NCBI RefSeq assembly: GCF_040782645.1
Contig: NZ_CP160403.1
Coordinates: 620,001-684,000, forward strand
DNA from: Streptomyces sp. HUAS ZL42
GTDB taxonomy: Bacteria > Actinomycetota > Actinomycetes > Streptomycetales > Streptomycetaceae
DNA length: 64,000 nucleotides
Reading direction: 5' to 3'
Of this stretch, positions 54,394-63,020 are shown one piece after another. The translations under genes were made by a program, and so were the position numbers. The notes under the pieces were generated by a model. The model was not told where the DNA came from. It ran no database searches and was given only the letters and a program-made list of their open reading frames with translations. Each line of letters starts with the position of its first letter. Within the stretch, counting starts at the first letter, position 1.

Positions 54394-54828
54394 TCAGCGG
54401 GTGCCGGCCTCGGCGCGCGCGTAGAACCCGGCGAGCTCGTGGGGGTTCTTGGTGTAGACGTCGACCTTGCGCACCATGCCGTCCTCGACCTGGTGGATCT
54501 CAACCATGGTCAGCGGGAACCTCTCACCGGTGGTGTGTGCCGTGAGCGTTCCAGTGAGCGTTCCGACAACGCCGGCCGGGCCCTCGAACACCTCGGCATC
54601 AGTGATAGCAACGTGGGCGTAGCCCATCATCGCGCCCAGGATCGACTGCACGAACACCTCGCGGCCCTGGTGGACGCCGCCGTAGGGGAGCTGGTTCGGC
54701 TCGTCGACAATCACCTCGGGGGCGAGCCTGGCCAGGACACCCGGCACGTCGCCCTTGCTCAGCGCGTCATACAGCCCTCGCACGACATCCGCGGGGCTCT
54801 CCGTCACCGTCTCGATCTGGTAGCTCAT
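54394..54828 (-). CDS. SnoaL-like / ketosteroid-isomerase-fold protein
   Basis: From ATG 54828 the protein is 144 residues with the small alpha+beta barrel pattern: DVVRGLYDALSKGDVPGVLA, FVQSILGAMMGYAHVAITDA and FPLTMVEIHQVEDGMVRKVD. Members can be cyclases, isomerases or simple ligand-binding proteins. It is divergent from the XRE-type regulator gene, a common pairing in which the regulator controls the enzyme. Confidence 0.85.
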   Translation of the reverse strand: MSYQIETVTESPADVVRGLYDALSKGDVPGVLARLAPEVIVDEPNQLPYGGVHQGREVFVQSILGAMMGYAHVAITDAEVFEGPAGVVGTLTGTLTAHTTGERFPLTMVEIHQVEDGMVRKVDVYTKNPHELAGFYARAEAGTR

Positions 54829-55010
54829 TTTGTGTGTCCTGTCAGTGTTCAGGTGCTGACGAACGGGGCGCGTACGTCCTCGCACCGGTCGGGCCCCGGG
54901 GATCGGGGCACGCACCATGCAACGGGAGACAGCCGCGACGAGGGAGTCCTTGCTGTGAGGGGTACTGGCAGGGCCCCTCCCCCATCGCGCCGCCCTCTTA
55001 CCCTGTCCTC

Positions 55011-55910
55011 ATGGACAACCGGGACGCAGTCAGCGCATTCCTCCGCTCCCGACGCGACAAGATCACCCCAGAGCAGGCCGGTCTGCTGACGTATGGTCAG
55101 CGGAGGGTGCCCGGGCTGCGCAGGGGCGAGGTCGCCACGCTCGCCGGTGTGAGCGTCGAGTACTACACGCGCCTGGAGCGCGGCAACCTCCAAGGTGTCT
55201 CCGACAGCGTGCTGGACGCCCTTGCCCACGCCCTGCGGCTCGACGACACCGAGCGCATGTACCTCTACGACCTCGCTCGCGCTGCGGGACCGGCGCCTCA
55301 GGCGCGGGCACGGCAACGGGAGAGTCGGCCGACGGTGCGGCCGAGCGTGGCGCGGATCGTCGAAGGCATGCCGGAACTGCCGGCGTACGTGATGAACAAT
55401 CGCCTCGATGCGCTGGCCGCCAACCCGCTGGGCCGGGCCCTGTACTCGGAGATGTATGCCGACCCGACCTGTAATGCGAACGTCGCCCGGTTCGCGTTCT
55501 TCAACCCCGCAGCCAGGCGGTTCTACGCCGACTGGGAGCGCATGGCCCACTTCGCCGTGGGCGCGCTGCGCATCGAGGCGGGGAAAAGCCCCAACGACCG
55601 GGAGCTGTCGAATCTGATCGGTGAACTGTCCACCCGCAGCGACGCCTTCCGCGTGATGTGGGGATCCCACGACGTGCATGTCTTCCGCGAGAGCACCAAA
55701 CGCCTCAACCATCCGCTCGTCGGCGACCTGCAACTCGATCAGGAGACCATGAGCCTGCCGGACCAAAGCGGCCTGAGCGTGGTCGTCTACAGCGCGCCAC
55801 CCGGAACCGCCGCCGAGGACGGCCTGAAGCTGCTCGCCAGTTGGTCCGCCACGACCGGACAGGAGCAGGACGCGCAGTCCACGAGCAAACCGCCACCCCG
55901 GCAGGCCTGA
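55011..55910 (+). CDS. XRE-family regulator with MmyB-like ligand domain
   Basis: From ATG 55011 the protein is 299 residues. The N-terminal helix-turn-helix is RRVPGLRRGEVATLAGVSVE, YYTRLERGNL. The rest follows the MmyB pattern (NNRLDALAANPLGRALYSEM, FYADWERMAHFAVGALRIEA, HVFRESTKRLNHPLVGDLQL), a PAS-like domain thought to bind fatty acids. It is divergent from the SnoaL-like gene, and the 180-base gap presumably holds both promoters. Confidence 0.92.
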   Translation: MDNRDAVSAFLRSRRDKITPEQAGLLTYGQRRVPGLRRGEVATLAGVSVEYYTRLERGNLQGVSDSVLDALAHALRLDDTERMYLYDLARAAGPAPQARARQRESRPTVRPSVARIVEGMPELPAYVMNNRLDALAANPLGRALYSEMYADPTCNANVARFAFFNPAARRFYADWERMAHFAVGALRIEAGKSPNDRELSNLIGELSTRSDAFRVMWGSHDVHVFRESTKRLNHPLVGDLQLDQETMSLPDQSGLSVVVYSAPPGTAAEDGLKLLASWSATTGQEQDAQSTSKPPPRQA

Positions 55911-55936
55911 CGGGCTGCACCGGTCCCTTCCAGCGC

Positions 55937-56125
55937 TCAGCGGCGACTGTCACCCGGCGCGAGCAAGCCGGCGAGTTCGGCGATCGCCTCCGGGGGCGCC
56001 TTGAAGTAGCGGCACCCGTTCCAAGCCACCTGACCTGCGCCGAAGGCTCGCTCACCTTGCCATGTCAGGACCCGACACAGCTCCTCAGTGCCTGTTACTG
56101 ATCCGGGCTGGAGTGTCTCCGGGCG
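55937..56125 (-). other. Short unrecognised coding fragment
   Basis: The minus strand is open for 62 codons ending at TGA 55937. It has a protein-like sequence (VLTWQGERAFGAGQVAWNGC, RYFKAPPEAIAELAGLLAPG) but no usable start codon. It may be the tail of a small lost gene. Confidence 0.3.
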
Positions 56126-56146
56126 CTATCCAGAAGTCGCGCAAGG

Positions 56147-57385
56147 TTATAGGCGGATGATGACGAGAGCGATGTCGTCGGAGACACCCCCGGCGACGTC
56201 GAGCCGGGTCAGCAGTGCGTCGGCCAGCAGGTCAGGGGCGAGGGTTCGGTCCTGGGCCAGGGCAGTGGTCAGGCGTTCCAAGCCGGCGTCGATGTCCTCG
56301 CCGCGGCGCTCGATGAGGCCGTCCGTGTACAGCACGAGGGTGTCTCCCGGCCTGTAAGGGAGGCCGGCCTGGGGGCGGGGGACATGGTGCTCGCGCGTGC
56401 CGAGTGGCGGGTCGGTGGCCTGGTCCAGCAGGTCGCAGGTCCCGTCGATGTGGAGCAGGATCGGCGATGGGTGCCCGGCGTTGCTGTAGATGATCAGCCT
56501 GCTGCGGGTGTCGATGAGTACCTTGACCGCGGTGGCGGCCATGGCGCCGTCCACGGAGCGGGCATAGAGGCCGAGGACTTCCAGGGCCTGGGCGGGGCTG
56601 GGGATGGCGCGGATGACGGCGCTCAGGGCGCTGCGGAGCATGCCCATCACGGCGGCGGCGTGCAGTCCGTGGCCGACGACGTCTCCGACCGCCACGGCGT
56701 AGCGGTCGGGTGGCAGGTCGACGATGTCGTACCAGTCGCCGCATACGTTCAGTGACGCGGTCGCGGGCAGGTAGCGCACGGCGATGTTGCTGTGCCGGTC
56801 CAGGTCGGGGACGGAGAGCATGGCTTCCTGCAGGGTGATGGCGACCTGCTGTTCGCGGGCGTGGGCCTGGCGCAGTTCCTGGTTCAGCCGGTGCAGCTCG
56901 CGGGCGCGCGCGTACAGCTCGGCTGCCATGCCCTCCGTTCGTTCGGGCCACTCCTCGCTCAGCTGACGTGGCCGGGGTGAGTGGACGAAGGACGTGACGT
57001 CCTCTATCTGCTGGATGATCCACTTCACTGTGCCGTCAGGCGCGGACAGCGGGGTGTGGACCACCGACCACCATCGCTCCTCGAACCCGTCCTGCTGATC
57101 GGGGGCGGGAAGGTCGTACCGCTGGAGCACCGCGGTTTCGGGCTTCCCGGTGTCCAGAGGCCGGTGCAGGGAGGCTTTCAGATTTCGTTCCGCGTCGTCG
57201 CGGAAGCCGGGATTTTCCGGCAGGGCGTTGAAGAAGTACTTCCCGATCAACTCGTCCTTGGTCCGGCCGGCAGTCCGCAGGCAGGCCGGGTTGACGTAGC
57301 GGATCACCAGGTCCGCATCCAGCACCAGGTACGGGCTTGGTGTGGCGTCGAAGAACGCCGTGAAATCGATGTCCGCTGTCATCAC
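56147..57385 (-). CDS. PAS-domain SpoIIE/PP2C-type phosphatase
   Basis: This 412-residue protein has an N-terminal PAS domain (about 8-125: YLVLDADLVIRYVNPACLRT), a linking coiled coil (LYARARELHRLNQELRQAHA) and a C-terminal PP2C-type phosphatase. The metal sites are visible in CGDWYD, VGDVVGHGLHAAAVMG, YSNAGHPSPIL, LYTDGLIERR and GGVSDDIALV. Such proteins dephosphorylate anti-anti-sigma factors and so act in sigma-factor stress signalling. No anti-sigma gene is adjacent. Confidence 0.93.
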   Translation of the reverse strand: MMTADIDFTAFFDATPSPYLVLDADLVIRYVNPACLRTAGRTKDELIGKYFFNALPENPGFRDDAERNLKASLHRPLDTGKPETAVLQRYDLPAPDQQDGFEERWWSVVHTPLSAPDGTVKWIIQQIEDVTSFVHSPRPRQLSEEWPERTEGMAAELYARARELHRLNQELRQAHAREQQVAITLQEAMLSVPDLDRHSNIAVRYLPATASLNVCGDWYDIVDLPPDRYAVAVGDVVGHGLHAAAVMGMLRSALSAVIRAIPSPAQALEVLGLYARSVDGAMAATAVKVLIDTRSRLIIYSNAGHPSPILLHIDGTCDLLDQATDPPLGTREHHVPRPQAGLPYRPGDTLVLYTDGLIERRGEDIDAGLERLTTALAQDRTLAPDLLADALLTRLDVAGGVSDDIALVIIRL

Positions 57386-57731
57386 GCGCTCTCCGTGGCC
57401 GCGAGCGCAACTGCCTGGTCTTCCAATCTACGGGCGGTCCAGTGCTCGGGCTCGTTCGCGTTCATTCACCCGGCACCGACCCCCGACCGGGTCCCAGAGG
57501 GCTCCCCGCAGCCGCTGTCGTGCCGCACCGCACGAGGCGTCGGCAAGCCTTCTGGGGCGAGGAGTATCCGGCACTGCCGGCAACGCAGAGAGATCGCCCG
57601 AAGCGGCAGCCAGGGCGACGGCACCGACCTGGCAACTCTCCGTTGACCACCTCCCGCCAGGCGATACGGGGCTGGGCGGAGTGAGGATGGAGAGGAACCG
57701 ATCCACCCCTCTACCTGGAGGGTGAGGCGGC
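57386..57731. other. Intergenic region, no gene seen
   Basis: These 346 bases upstream of the phosphatase gene show only shadow frames without domain resemblance. The phosphatase promoter should lie near the left end. Confidence 0.4.
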
Positions 57732-57865
57732 ATGACATCTCCCTCCGAAACCCCGGCAGGCACCGGCACCACGCCCCCGCACGGCACCGCACCACAGGAC
57801 CCTTGCTCGGCGGAAGCCTGGCGACCTTGGCGGACATGGGCCGGCAATTCCTTCTCACCGTCTGA
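57732..57865 (+). pseudogene. N-terminal scrap of an HdeD-like protein
   Basis: From ATG 57732, with GAGGGTGAGG upstream, the sequence MTSPSETPAGTGTTPP, then after a frameshift LLGGSLATLADMGRQFLLTV and a stop, mirrors the first 40 residues of the HdeD-like protein at 59.1-59.8 kb (MTSPTDSSGTGPP, then GLGALANMGWQILLTTG). The 134-base length confirms the frame break. It is a dead duplicate. Confidence 0.6.
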
Positions 57866-57886
57866 ACACCGAGAGCGGGTGCGGTG

Positions 57887-58843
57887 ATGGCCGGCGCTCG
57901 GACGCGTGCCCGGGTGGTGATCGTGATGAATCCACGCTCGGGCGGCGGCAAGGCGGCTCGTTACGGCCTGGTGCAGCGGGCCGAGGGTATGGGAGCCCAG
58001 GTCTGGACGACCAGCGCGGAGGAGGACGCGGCGTCGCTCGCGAGGAACGCCGTGGTGGAGGGGGCGCAGGTGCTGGGGGTAGCGGGCGGTGACGGCACCG
58101 TGTCGGCAGTCGCCGCGGTGGCCGCCGACACGGGCCGGTCGTTGGTCGTGGTCCCGGCGGGTACCCGCAACCACTTCGCCCGGGACCTGGGCCTCGATCT
58201 GCGCGATCCAGGGCGGGCGCTGGACGCCCTGCTCGACGGTGAGCCCGCGCAGGTGGACCTGGGGGTGCTCGGCTCGCGTGTCTTCGTCAACAACGTCTCT
58301 TTGGGTGTGTACGCCGACGCGCTGCTGGAGCCCGGGTACCGGGAGGACAAGCCTCGCGCGTTCGCCGCAGTGGCACCCGACTATGTCAAGGGCAAGCAGT
58401 GGGTCGAGGCCCGCGTGGACACACCATGGGGGACCGTCGAGTTCCCGCAGGTGGTGCTGATCTCCAATAACCCTTACCACCTGGCCACACCGCGTTGGCT
58501 GGGGCGTCGCTTCTCCCTCAGTACGGGACAGCTGGGTGTCATCGTTCTCAAGCGCCGGGCACAGGCTCCCCCGGATCTCCTGCGGCATCTGCGCGGCGAA
58601 CTGCGACAGCACAAGCGTGGTACCGGGTCGGCAGGGGATGGGGCCGTCATCTGGTCTGCTCCCGGCATCACGCTGCACGGTGAGGTGCGGCATCTTGACG
58701 CGGGCGTCGACGGCGAAGCGGTGCGGCTTCCTCTGCCCATCGTGTGCGGTATCCGGCCGGGTGCCCTGCGTGTGCTGCTGCCGAAGGACCGGCCGGGCAT
58801 GCCCCCGGAGCACGCGATTGCGCCACTGAGGGGAAGTCCCTGA
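57887..58843 (+). CDS. Diacylglycerol/sphingosine kinase-like lipid kinase
   Basis: This 318-residue protein has the kinase signatures VIVMNPRSGGGKAARYG, LGVAGGDGTVSAVAAVA and VVPAGTRNHFARDLGLDLRD, then the C-terminal sandwich (VFVNNVSLGVYADALLEPGY, LHGEVRHLDAGVDGEAVRLP). It phosphorylates a lipid hydroxyl with ATP at the membrane. A GTG at 57884 directly before the ATG is an alternative start. Confidence 0.92.
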   Translation: MAGARTRARVVIVMNPRSGGGKAARYGLVQRAEGMGAQVWTTSAEEDAASLARNAVVEGAQVLGVAGGDGTVSAVAAVAADTGRSLVVVPAGTRNHFARDLGLDLRDPGRALDALLDGEPAQVDLGVLGSRVFVNNVSLGVYADALLEPGYREDKPRAFAAVAPDYVKGKQWVEARVDTPWGTVEFPQVVLISNNPYHLATPRWLGRRFSLSTGQLGVIVLKRRAQAPPDLLRHLRGELRQHKRGTGSAGDGAVIWSAPGITLHGEVRHLDAGVDGEAVRLPLPIVCGIRPGALRVLLPKDRPGMPPEHAIAPLRGSP

Positions 58844-59074
58844 GTGCCAGCCTTCCGTATCCCTTGCCTCACCGGAGTCGGCCGAGCGTGACGTCTGCGC
58901 TGCACTCCGCTCGACCCGTCCGCCTTCGCGGATCATCTGCTGGACATCCCGCTTCATGAAAGTGTGGGGCTGACGGACCTGACCGTGTGGTGCAGGCGCT
59001 GACCGAGGTGCCCGCCCACTGCACGGAGTGCCGCTTCGTCGCTCGTCCGCGGCTGGCCGGTCCGGCCCCGGTGA

Positions 59075-59752
59075 TCAGTGCTGTGGGTGCGGGCGGTGGA
59101 ACAGGGGCCGCCGCTGTGTGGCAGTGCCGCCAGGAGCGAGGCGGCCGACTTCGACGCGCATTCTGATGGCCTGGAACACCTCGACCACCCCGAGGACCAC
59201 GGCCATGACGCCCACCGCCAGGGTGAGTGCGGCGATCGAGGTGAACGGCGATACGATCAGCACGATGCCCGCCAGAGTGCTGATGATCCCGTAGAACAGC
59301 TGCCAGCCGCGTGCCGGCATGTCCTCGGCGGAAGCCGCCGCAGCCGTCACCATGATGCCGCGCAGCAGCCAGCTGAAGCCGATCCACAGGGCGAGCAGAA
59401 AGATCGACTGCACAGTGCCCCGGAAGCAGATCAGCCCCAGCAGGACGGAGAGCGCACCCGTGAGGAAGTGCAGCACCCGAAGATGCCGGGGGACATGCGT
59501 GCCGAAAGCGGCGGCCAGCTGGAAGACGCCAGTAGCCAGCAGGTAGATGCCGAAGAGTACGCCGACGACCCGCAGCGTCTCCTCCGGCCAGGCGAAAACC
59601 ACGACGCCCAGGGCGATCGTGGCCAGGCCCGTGGTGAGCAGGATCTGCCAGCCCATGTTCGCCAAGGCGCCCAGGCCTTCGGTCAAGGGGGCGTCTTGTG
59701 GCTCGGAGCCGCGCGGAGGGCCGGTGCCCGAGGAATCGGTGGGGGATGTCAT
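59075..59752 (-). CDS. HdeD-family membrane protein
   Basis: This 225-residue protein has six predicted transmembrane helices in the three-hairpin layout of HdeD/DUF308 proteins: LLTTGLATIALGVVVFAWPE, VGVLFGIYLLATGVFQLAAA, LTGALSVLLGLICFRG and LLALWIGFSWLLRGIMVT. The first 30 residues are polar and cytoplasmic. The family is linked to acid or general stress, with no defined biochemical role. A truncated paralogue lies 1.3 kb to the left. Confidence 0.9.
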   Translation of the reverse strand: MTSPTDSSGTGPPRGSEPQDAPLTEGLGALANMGWQILLTTGLATIALGVVVFAWPEETLRVVGVLFGIYLLATGVFQLAAAFGTHVPRHLRVLHFLTGALSVLLGLICFRGTVQSIFLLALWIGFSWLLRGIMVTAAAASAEDMPARGWQLFYGIISTLAGIVLIVSPFTSIAALTLAVGVMAVVLGVVEVFQAIRMRVEVGRLAPGGTATQRRPLFHRPHPQH

Positions 59753-60035
59753 GGCGCCTGCTCCTTCCGGGAACAGCGTGGTCGGATCGCGTCACCTCCA
59801 TCGTTACTCCCGCCCCGGTATGTGTCGCGCGGCGAGGATGCAGGGGGCGTCATTGAAATTCCCCAGGTTTCATTGGGACTCAAACGAGTGTTGAACTGGC
59901 CTCTGACCAGGTTGAACAAAGCGCCAGGACCAGACACCAAGAGCCTTCTGTTCGATGCCGGTCTGGACAGCGACATAGGCGCCCCGGTCTCAGGTGGGGA
60001 CCGAGGGCTCCTCCGCGAGGCGGACTCGGCCGTCG

Positions 60036-61721
60036 TCACCGTGGTTCCGTGACCACGGTCGGAGTGCCCTCGGCTGCGCGGCCGCTGCCGCACAGCAGTG
60101 ATGCCCAGGCCGCCGAGGTGGCCGCGAGGTCGTCTCCGCACGTGGTGCCGGGGCGGCGGGGGCGGGCCGCGGTGGCGAGGACGACCCGGTCGGGGCGGAG
60201 CAGGACGGCACCCGCGGTGCCCATCCAGCGGACCAGGTCTCTTGTGCCCGGATCGGCTTTGGCGCGGTGATCGGCGCCGGCGCCGCCCGTGCCTGGCTGT
60301 GGTCGTCGGGGGTCGTGCAGGTGGATGACGCGGGCGTCCAGCGCTCGCGCCAGCGCGTGCAGGGCCGGGCTGAGCGGTGCGGTGGCCAGGACCGCGAAGC
60401 CCTCGCCGAGCAGGTCGTCCAGCAGGCGCGGGGTGCCGTCGGCGTCGGGGAGCAGCGGTTGGGGGCACAGCGTTCCAGGGCGCGGGCGTCCCGGGCGGCG
60501 GGAGCCGGCCAGGGGGCCTGGTCTCAGCGGCGGGCTGACGGCGGACAGTACGAGAGAGGAGGCGCCCGGCAGGCGGGAGAGGACGGGCAGGACGGCGTTG
60601 CGGGTCAGTGCGGTGCCCGTTCCGCCGCCGGTCATGAGGGCGCCGACGGCCACGGCGGTGCGGATCAACTGCCGTGCGTGGCGGTGGCGTTCGGCCTGGT
60701 AGGTGTCAAGCAGGGCGTCGTTCGCGCGGCCGGTGAGGACTCGGGCGAGCTTCCAGGCGAGGTTGTGGGCGTCGCGCATGCCCGCGCCCATCCCTTGCCC
60801 GATGAAGGGCGGGGTGAGGTGGGCGGCGTCACCGAGGAGGAACACGCGGCCGTTGCGCCAGCGGTCGGCGACCTGGGCGCGGAAGGTGTAGGTGGCGGTG
60901 CGCAGGACGTGCAGTTCGTCATCAGGGATGCCTTGCGTCCAGGGGGCGATCAGCGTGAGCAGACGCCCGCGGTCGGCGAGTTCCTCCTGCCGCTCGCCGG
61001 CGCGCAGGCGGAACTCCCAGCGGTAGCGGTCCTCGCCGACGCGCATGTAGGTGGCCGCCCCGTGCGGGTCGCACAGCTGGTGGACGCCGTCCCAGGCGGG
61101 CAGTGGCAGGCGGCAGCGGACGTCGACGACCAGCCACTGCTGAGAAGCGGCGAGGTCCTGCATCCGGGAGCCGATTGAGGCACGGACCAGGCTGCCCGCG
61201 CCGTCGCACCCCAGCACGGCGTCGGTCAGGATCGCGCGGGAGGCACCGGTGTCCTCGTCCCGGAAGGAGACCCGCACCGGAGCGCCATCGTGCGGGGGCG
61301 GGGTCACGGCGGTGACCTCGATGCCTCCGCGCAGCGTGACCAGCGGGTGGTTCCGGCAGTTGTCCCGCATCAGTTGCTCGAGTTCGGGCTGGTCGAACAT
61401 GTTGGCTTCGGGAAATCCGTACCGGCCGCACGGGTTGTCGCGACAAAACTCGGCCAGGACACGGTGGGAGCTGTCGAGCAGCCGCATGCCGCGGGCCGGA
61501 CGGGCGATCGCGCTGAACGTCTCGTGGATGCCCATGGCCTGGAGGATGCGGTGCACCTCGTCGTCCAGGTGGACCGCGCGGGGCAGCGGATAGGGGGCGC
61601 GGTGGCGCTCCAGGACCAGGGCGGGTACGCCGTGGCTGGCGAGGAGGGTGGCGGCGGTCAGCCCGGTGGGCCCGGCACCGATGACCACAACGGGTACATG
61701 CTCAGGAATGGTGGCGGTCAC
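60036..61721 (-). CDS. FAD-dependent aromatic hydroxylase (MhpA/PheA type)
   Basis: From GTG 61721, overlapping the dioxygenase stop, the protein is 561 residues. It has the FAD motif VVVIGAGPTGLTAATLL, the DG motif in LGCDGAGSLVRASIG, and VFLLGDAAHLTPPFIGQGMG followed by RDAHNLAWKLARVL. The C-terminal thioredoxin-like domain is present but of low conservation. Class A flavoprotein hydroxylases like this add a hydroxyl to a phenolic ring using NAD(P)H. It is third in an operon with a dioxygenase and a second hydroxylase. Confidence 0.92.
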   Translation of the reverse strand: MTATIPEHVPVVVIGAGPTGLTAATLLASHGVPALVLERHRAPYPLPRAVHLDDEVHRILQAMGIHETFSAIARPARGMRLLDSSHRVLAEFCRDNPCGRYGFPEANMFDQPELEQLMRDNCRNHPLVTLRGGIEVTAVTPPPHDGAPVRVSFRDEDTGASRAILTDAVLGCDGAGSLVRASIGSRMQDLAASQQWLVVDVRCRLPLPAWDGVHQLCDPHGAATYMRVGEDRYRWEFRLRAGERQEELADRGRLLTLIAPWTQGIPDDELHVLRTATYTFRAQVADRWRNGRVFLLGDAAHLTPPFIGQGMGAGMRDAHNLAWKLARVLTGRANDALLDTYQAERHRHARQLIRTAVAVGALMTGGGTGTALTRNAVLPVLSRLPGASSLVLSAVSPPLRPGPLAGSRRPGRPRPGTLCPQPLLPDADGTPRLLDDLLGEGFAVLATAPLSPALHALARALDARVIHLHDPRRPQPGTGGAGADHRAKADPGTRDLVRWMGTAGAVLLRPDRVVLATAARPRRPGTTCGDDLAATSAAWASLLCGSGRAAEGTPTVVTEPR

Positions 61722-62875
61722 TTGCTCAGGGCTTTCATCAGGCCCACCAGACGGGCGCGGTCGATTTCGTTGTCCTCGCGCAGCGCGGAGATCGCCTGCA
61801 GGAGCGCCCCCGGCGAGGGGGTGGTGCCGAGGAAGTCGCGGGTGGCGGGCGGGCCCCACTGGGCCAGGCCGGAGGCGGACATGGCGGCCCAGCCGGGTTC
61901 CAGCGTGTTGTCGAAGACGTCGCCGTCGGCGTAGTGCTCCAGCATGAAGCGGTCGGGGTCGCGCCAGTAGTCGAAGATCTGGCTGCCCTGGATGTGCCGG
62001 CCGATGCCCCAGGAGTGGTGGTAGCCGCGCTCGCGCAGGTACGCGCCGCCGGCGGCCAGCGCGTCGAGATCGGCGACCTGGTAGGCGGAGTGGACATAGC
62101 CGGTGTCGGGGCCCAGGTGCATGGCCAGGGTGTGGTGGTCGGCGGGTTCGCTGCCGCGGTCGCAGCGGATGAAGGCCATGGTGGGGCCGCGGTCGCGCTG
62201 GCCGTCCAGGTAGAGGAAATCGCTGACGATCAGGCCGAGGTGCTGCAGGTACCAGTCCAGGGCGCGCCGGAAGACCCGGGTGGAGAGCACCACGTGGCCC
62301 AGGCGCTGCACCTGGGAGGGTGTGCGGGGCGGGCGCTGGGTGGCGTTGATGCGGGCGGCTGAGGCGGTGGTGCCGGTGTTGAGGACCAGGGGCTGCTGCA
62401 GTGGTCGCGCGGGCTGCTCGGTGACGCCGTGTACGACGCGGACCGGGACGCCGGAGGGATCGAGCAGGTCCACGACGCAGCCTTGGCCGTACTCGGTCAG
62501 GGGGCGGACCTGGTGGCCGGTGGCGCGGGCCAACCGGTCGAGGTCGGCGGCGTCGGCGGCCTGGAAGGCGGGGCCGATGAACCGGGAGGCGGGGCCGCGG
62601 CGGATCACCAGGCAGTGCGGTCCGGCCAGGGCGCCGCGTAGATAGAGGGTGTCATCGGTACGGGCGGCGGTGGTGAACCCGAAGTCGCGGGCGAAGGTTT
62701 CGGCCCGGTCCAGGTCGGGCTTGGTGAACTCCAGCCAGGCCAGGTCGACCACTTTGATGACGGGCTGGGCGGCGCGGCCGGGGTGCTCTCCTCGCAGGGC
62801 GCCCTGCTCGCTGTGCAGTCCCTGATGAGCGTCGGCGGTGGGGACCGGGGTGGGGGTGGGTGTCGGGTCGTTCAT
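61718..62875 (-). CDS. Extradiol ring-cleavage dioxygenase (type I, VOC fold)
   Basis: From ATG 62875, with GGAAGG upstream, the protein is 385 residues with two glyoxalase-like halves. Expected iron ligands are His in RLGHVVLST, His in GYVHSAYQVADL and Glu in RFMLEHYADGD. It opens a catechol ring next to the hydroxyls with O2, yielding a 2-hydroxymuconic-type product. The first 35 residues are Pro/Thr-rich and atypical. It is flanked by two flavin hydroxylases, so the operon can convert a phenolic acid to a cleaved product. Confidence 0.92.
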   Translation of the reverse strand: MNDPTPTPTPVPTADAHQGLHSEQGALRGEHPGRAAQPVIKVVDLAWLEFTKPDLDRAETFARDFGFTTAARTDDTLYLRGALAGPHCLVIRRGPASRFIGPAFQAADAADLDRLARATGHQVRPLTEYGQGCVVDLLDPSGVPVRVVHGVTEQPARPLQQPLVLNTGTTASAARINATQRPPRTPSQVQRLGHVVLSTRVFRRALDWYLQHLGLIVSDFLYLDGQRDRGPTMAFIRCDRGSEPADHHTLAMHLGPDTGYVHSAYQVADLDALAAGGAYLRERGYHHSWGIGRHIQGSQIFDYWRDPDRFMLEHYADGDVFDNTLEPGWAAMSASGLAQWGPPATRDFLGTTPSPGALLQAISALREDNEIDRARLVGLMKALSK

Positions 62876-63020
62876 GGGGGTCCTTCCTGTGGCCTCCACG
62901 GTCTGCCGCGAGGGTGGGCGCAGGTGCCGCGGTGCCCCGGAGGCGAGGGTGAAAGTGGGGCCCGGCCCGCCGACTGCGGCGGTGATCGGCAGGCCGGGTG
63001 GCACGGCAGGTGAGCGGTTC

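Noticed and set aside
57428..58957. A 509-codon minus-strand frame
   Set aside because: Antisense to the lipid kinase gene, which has full family motifs.
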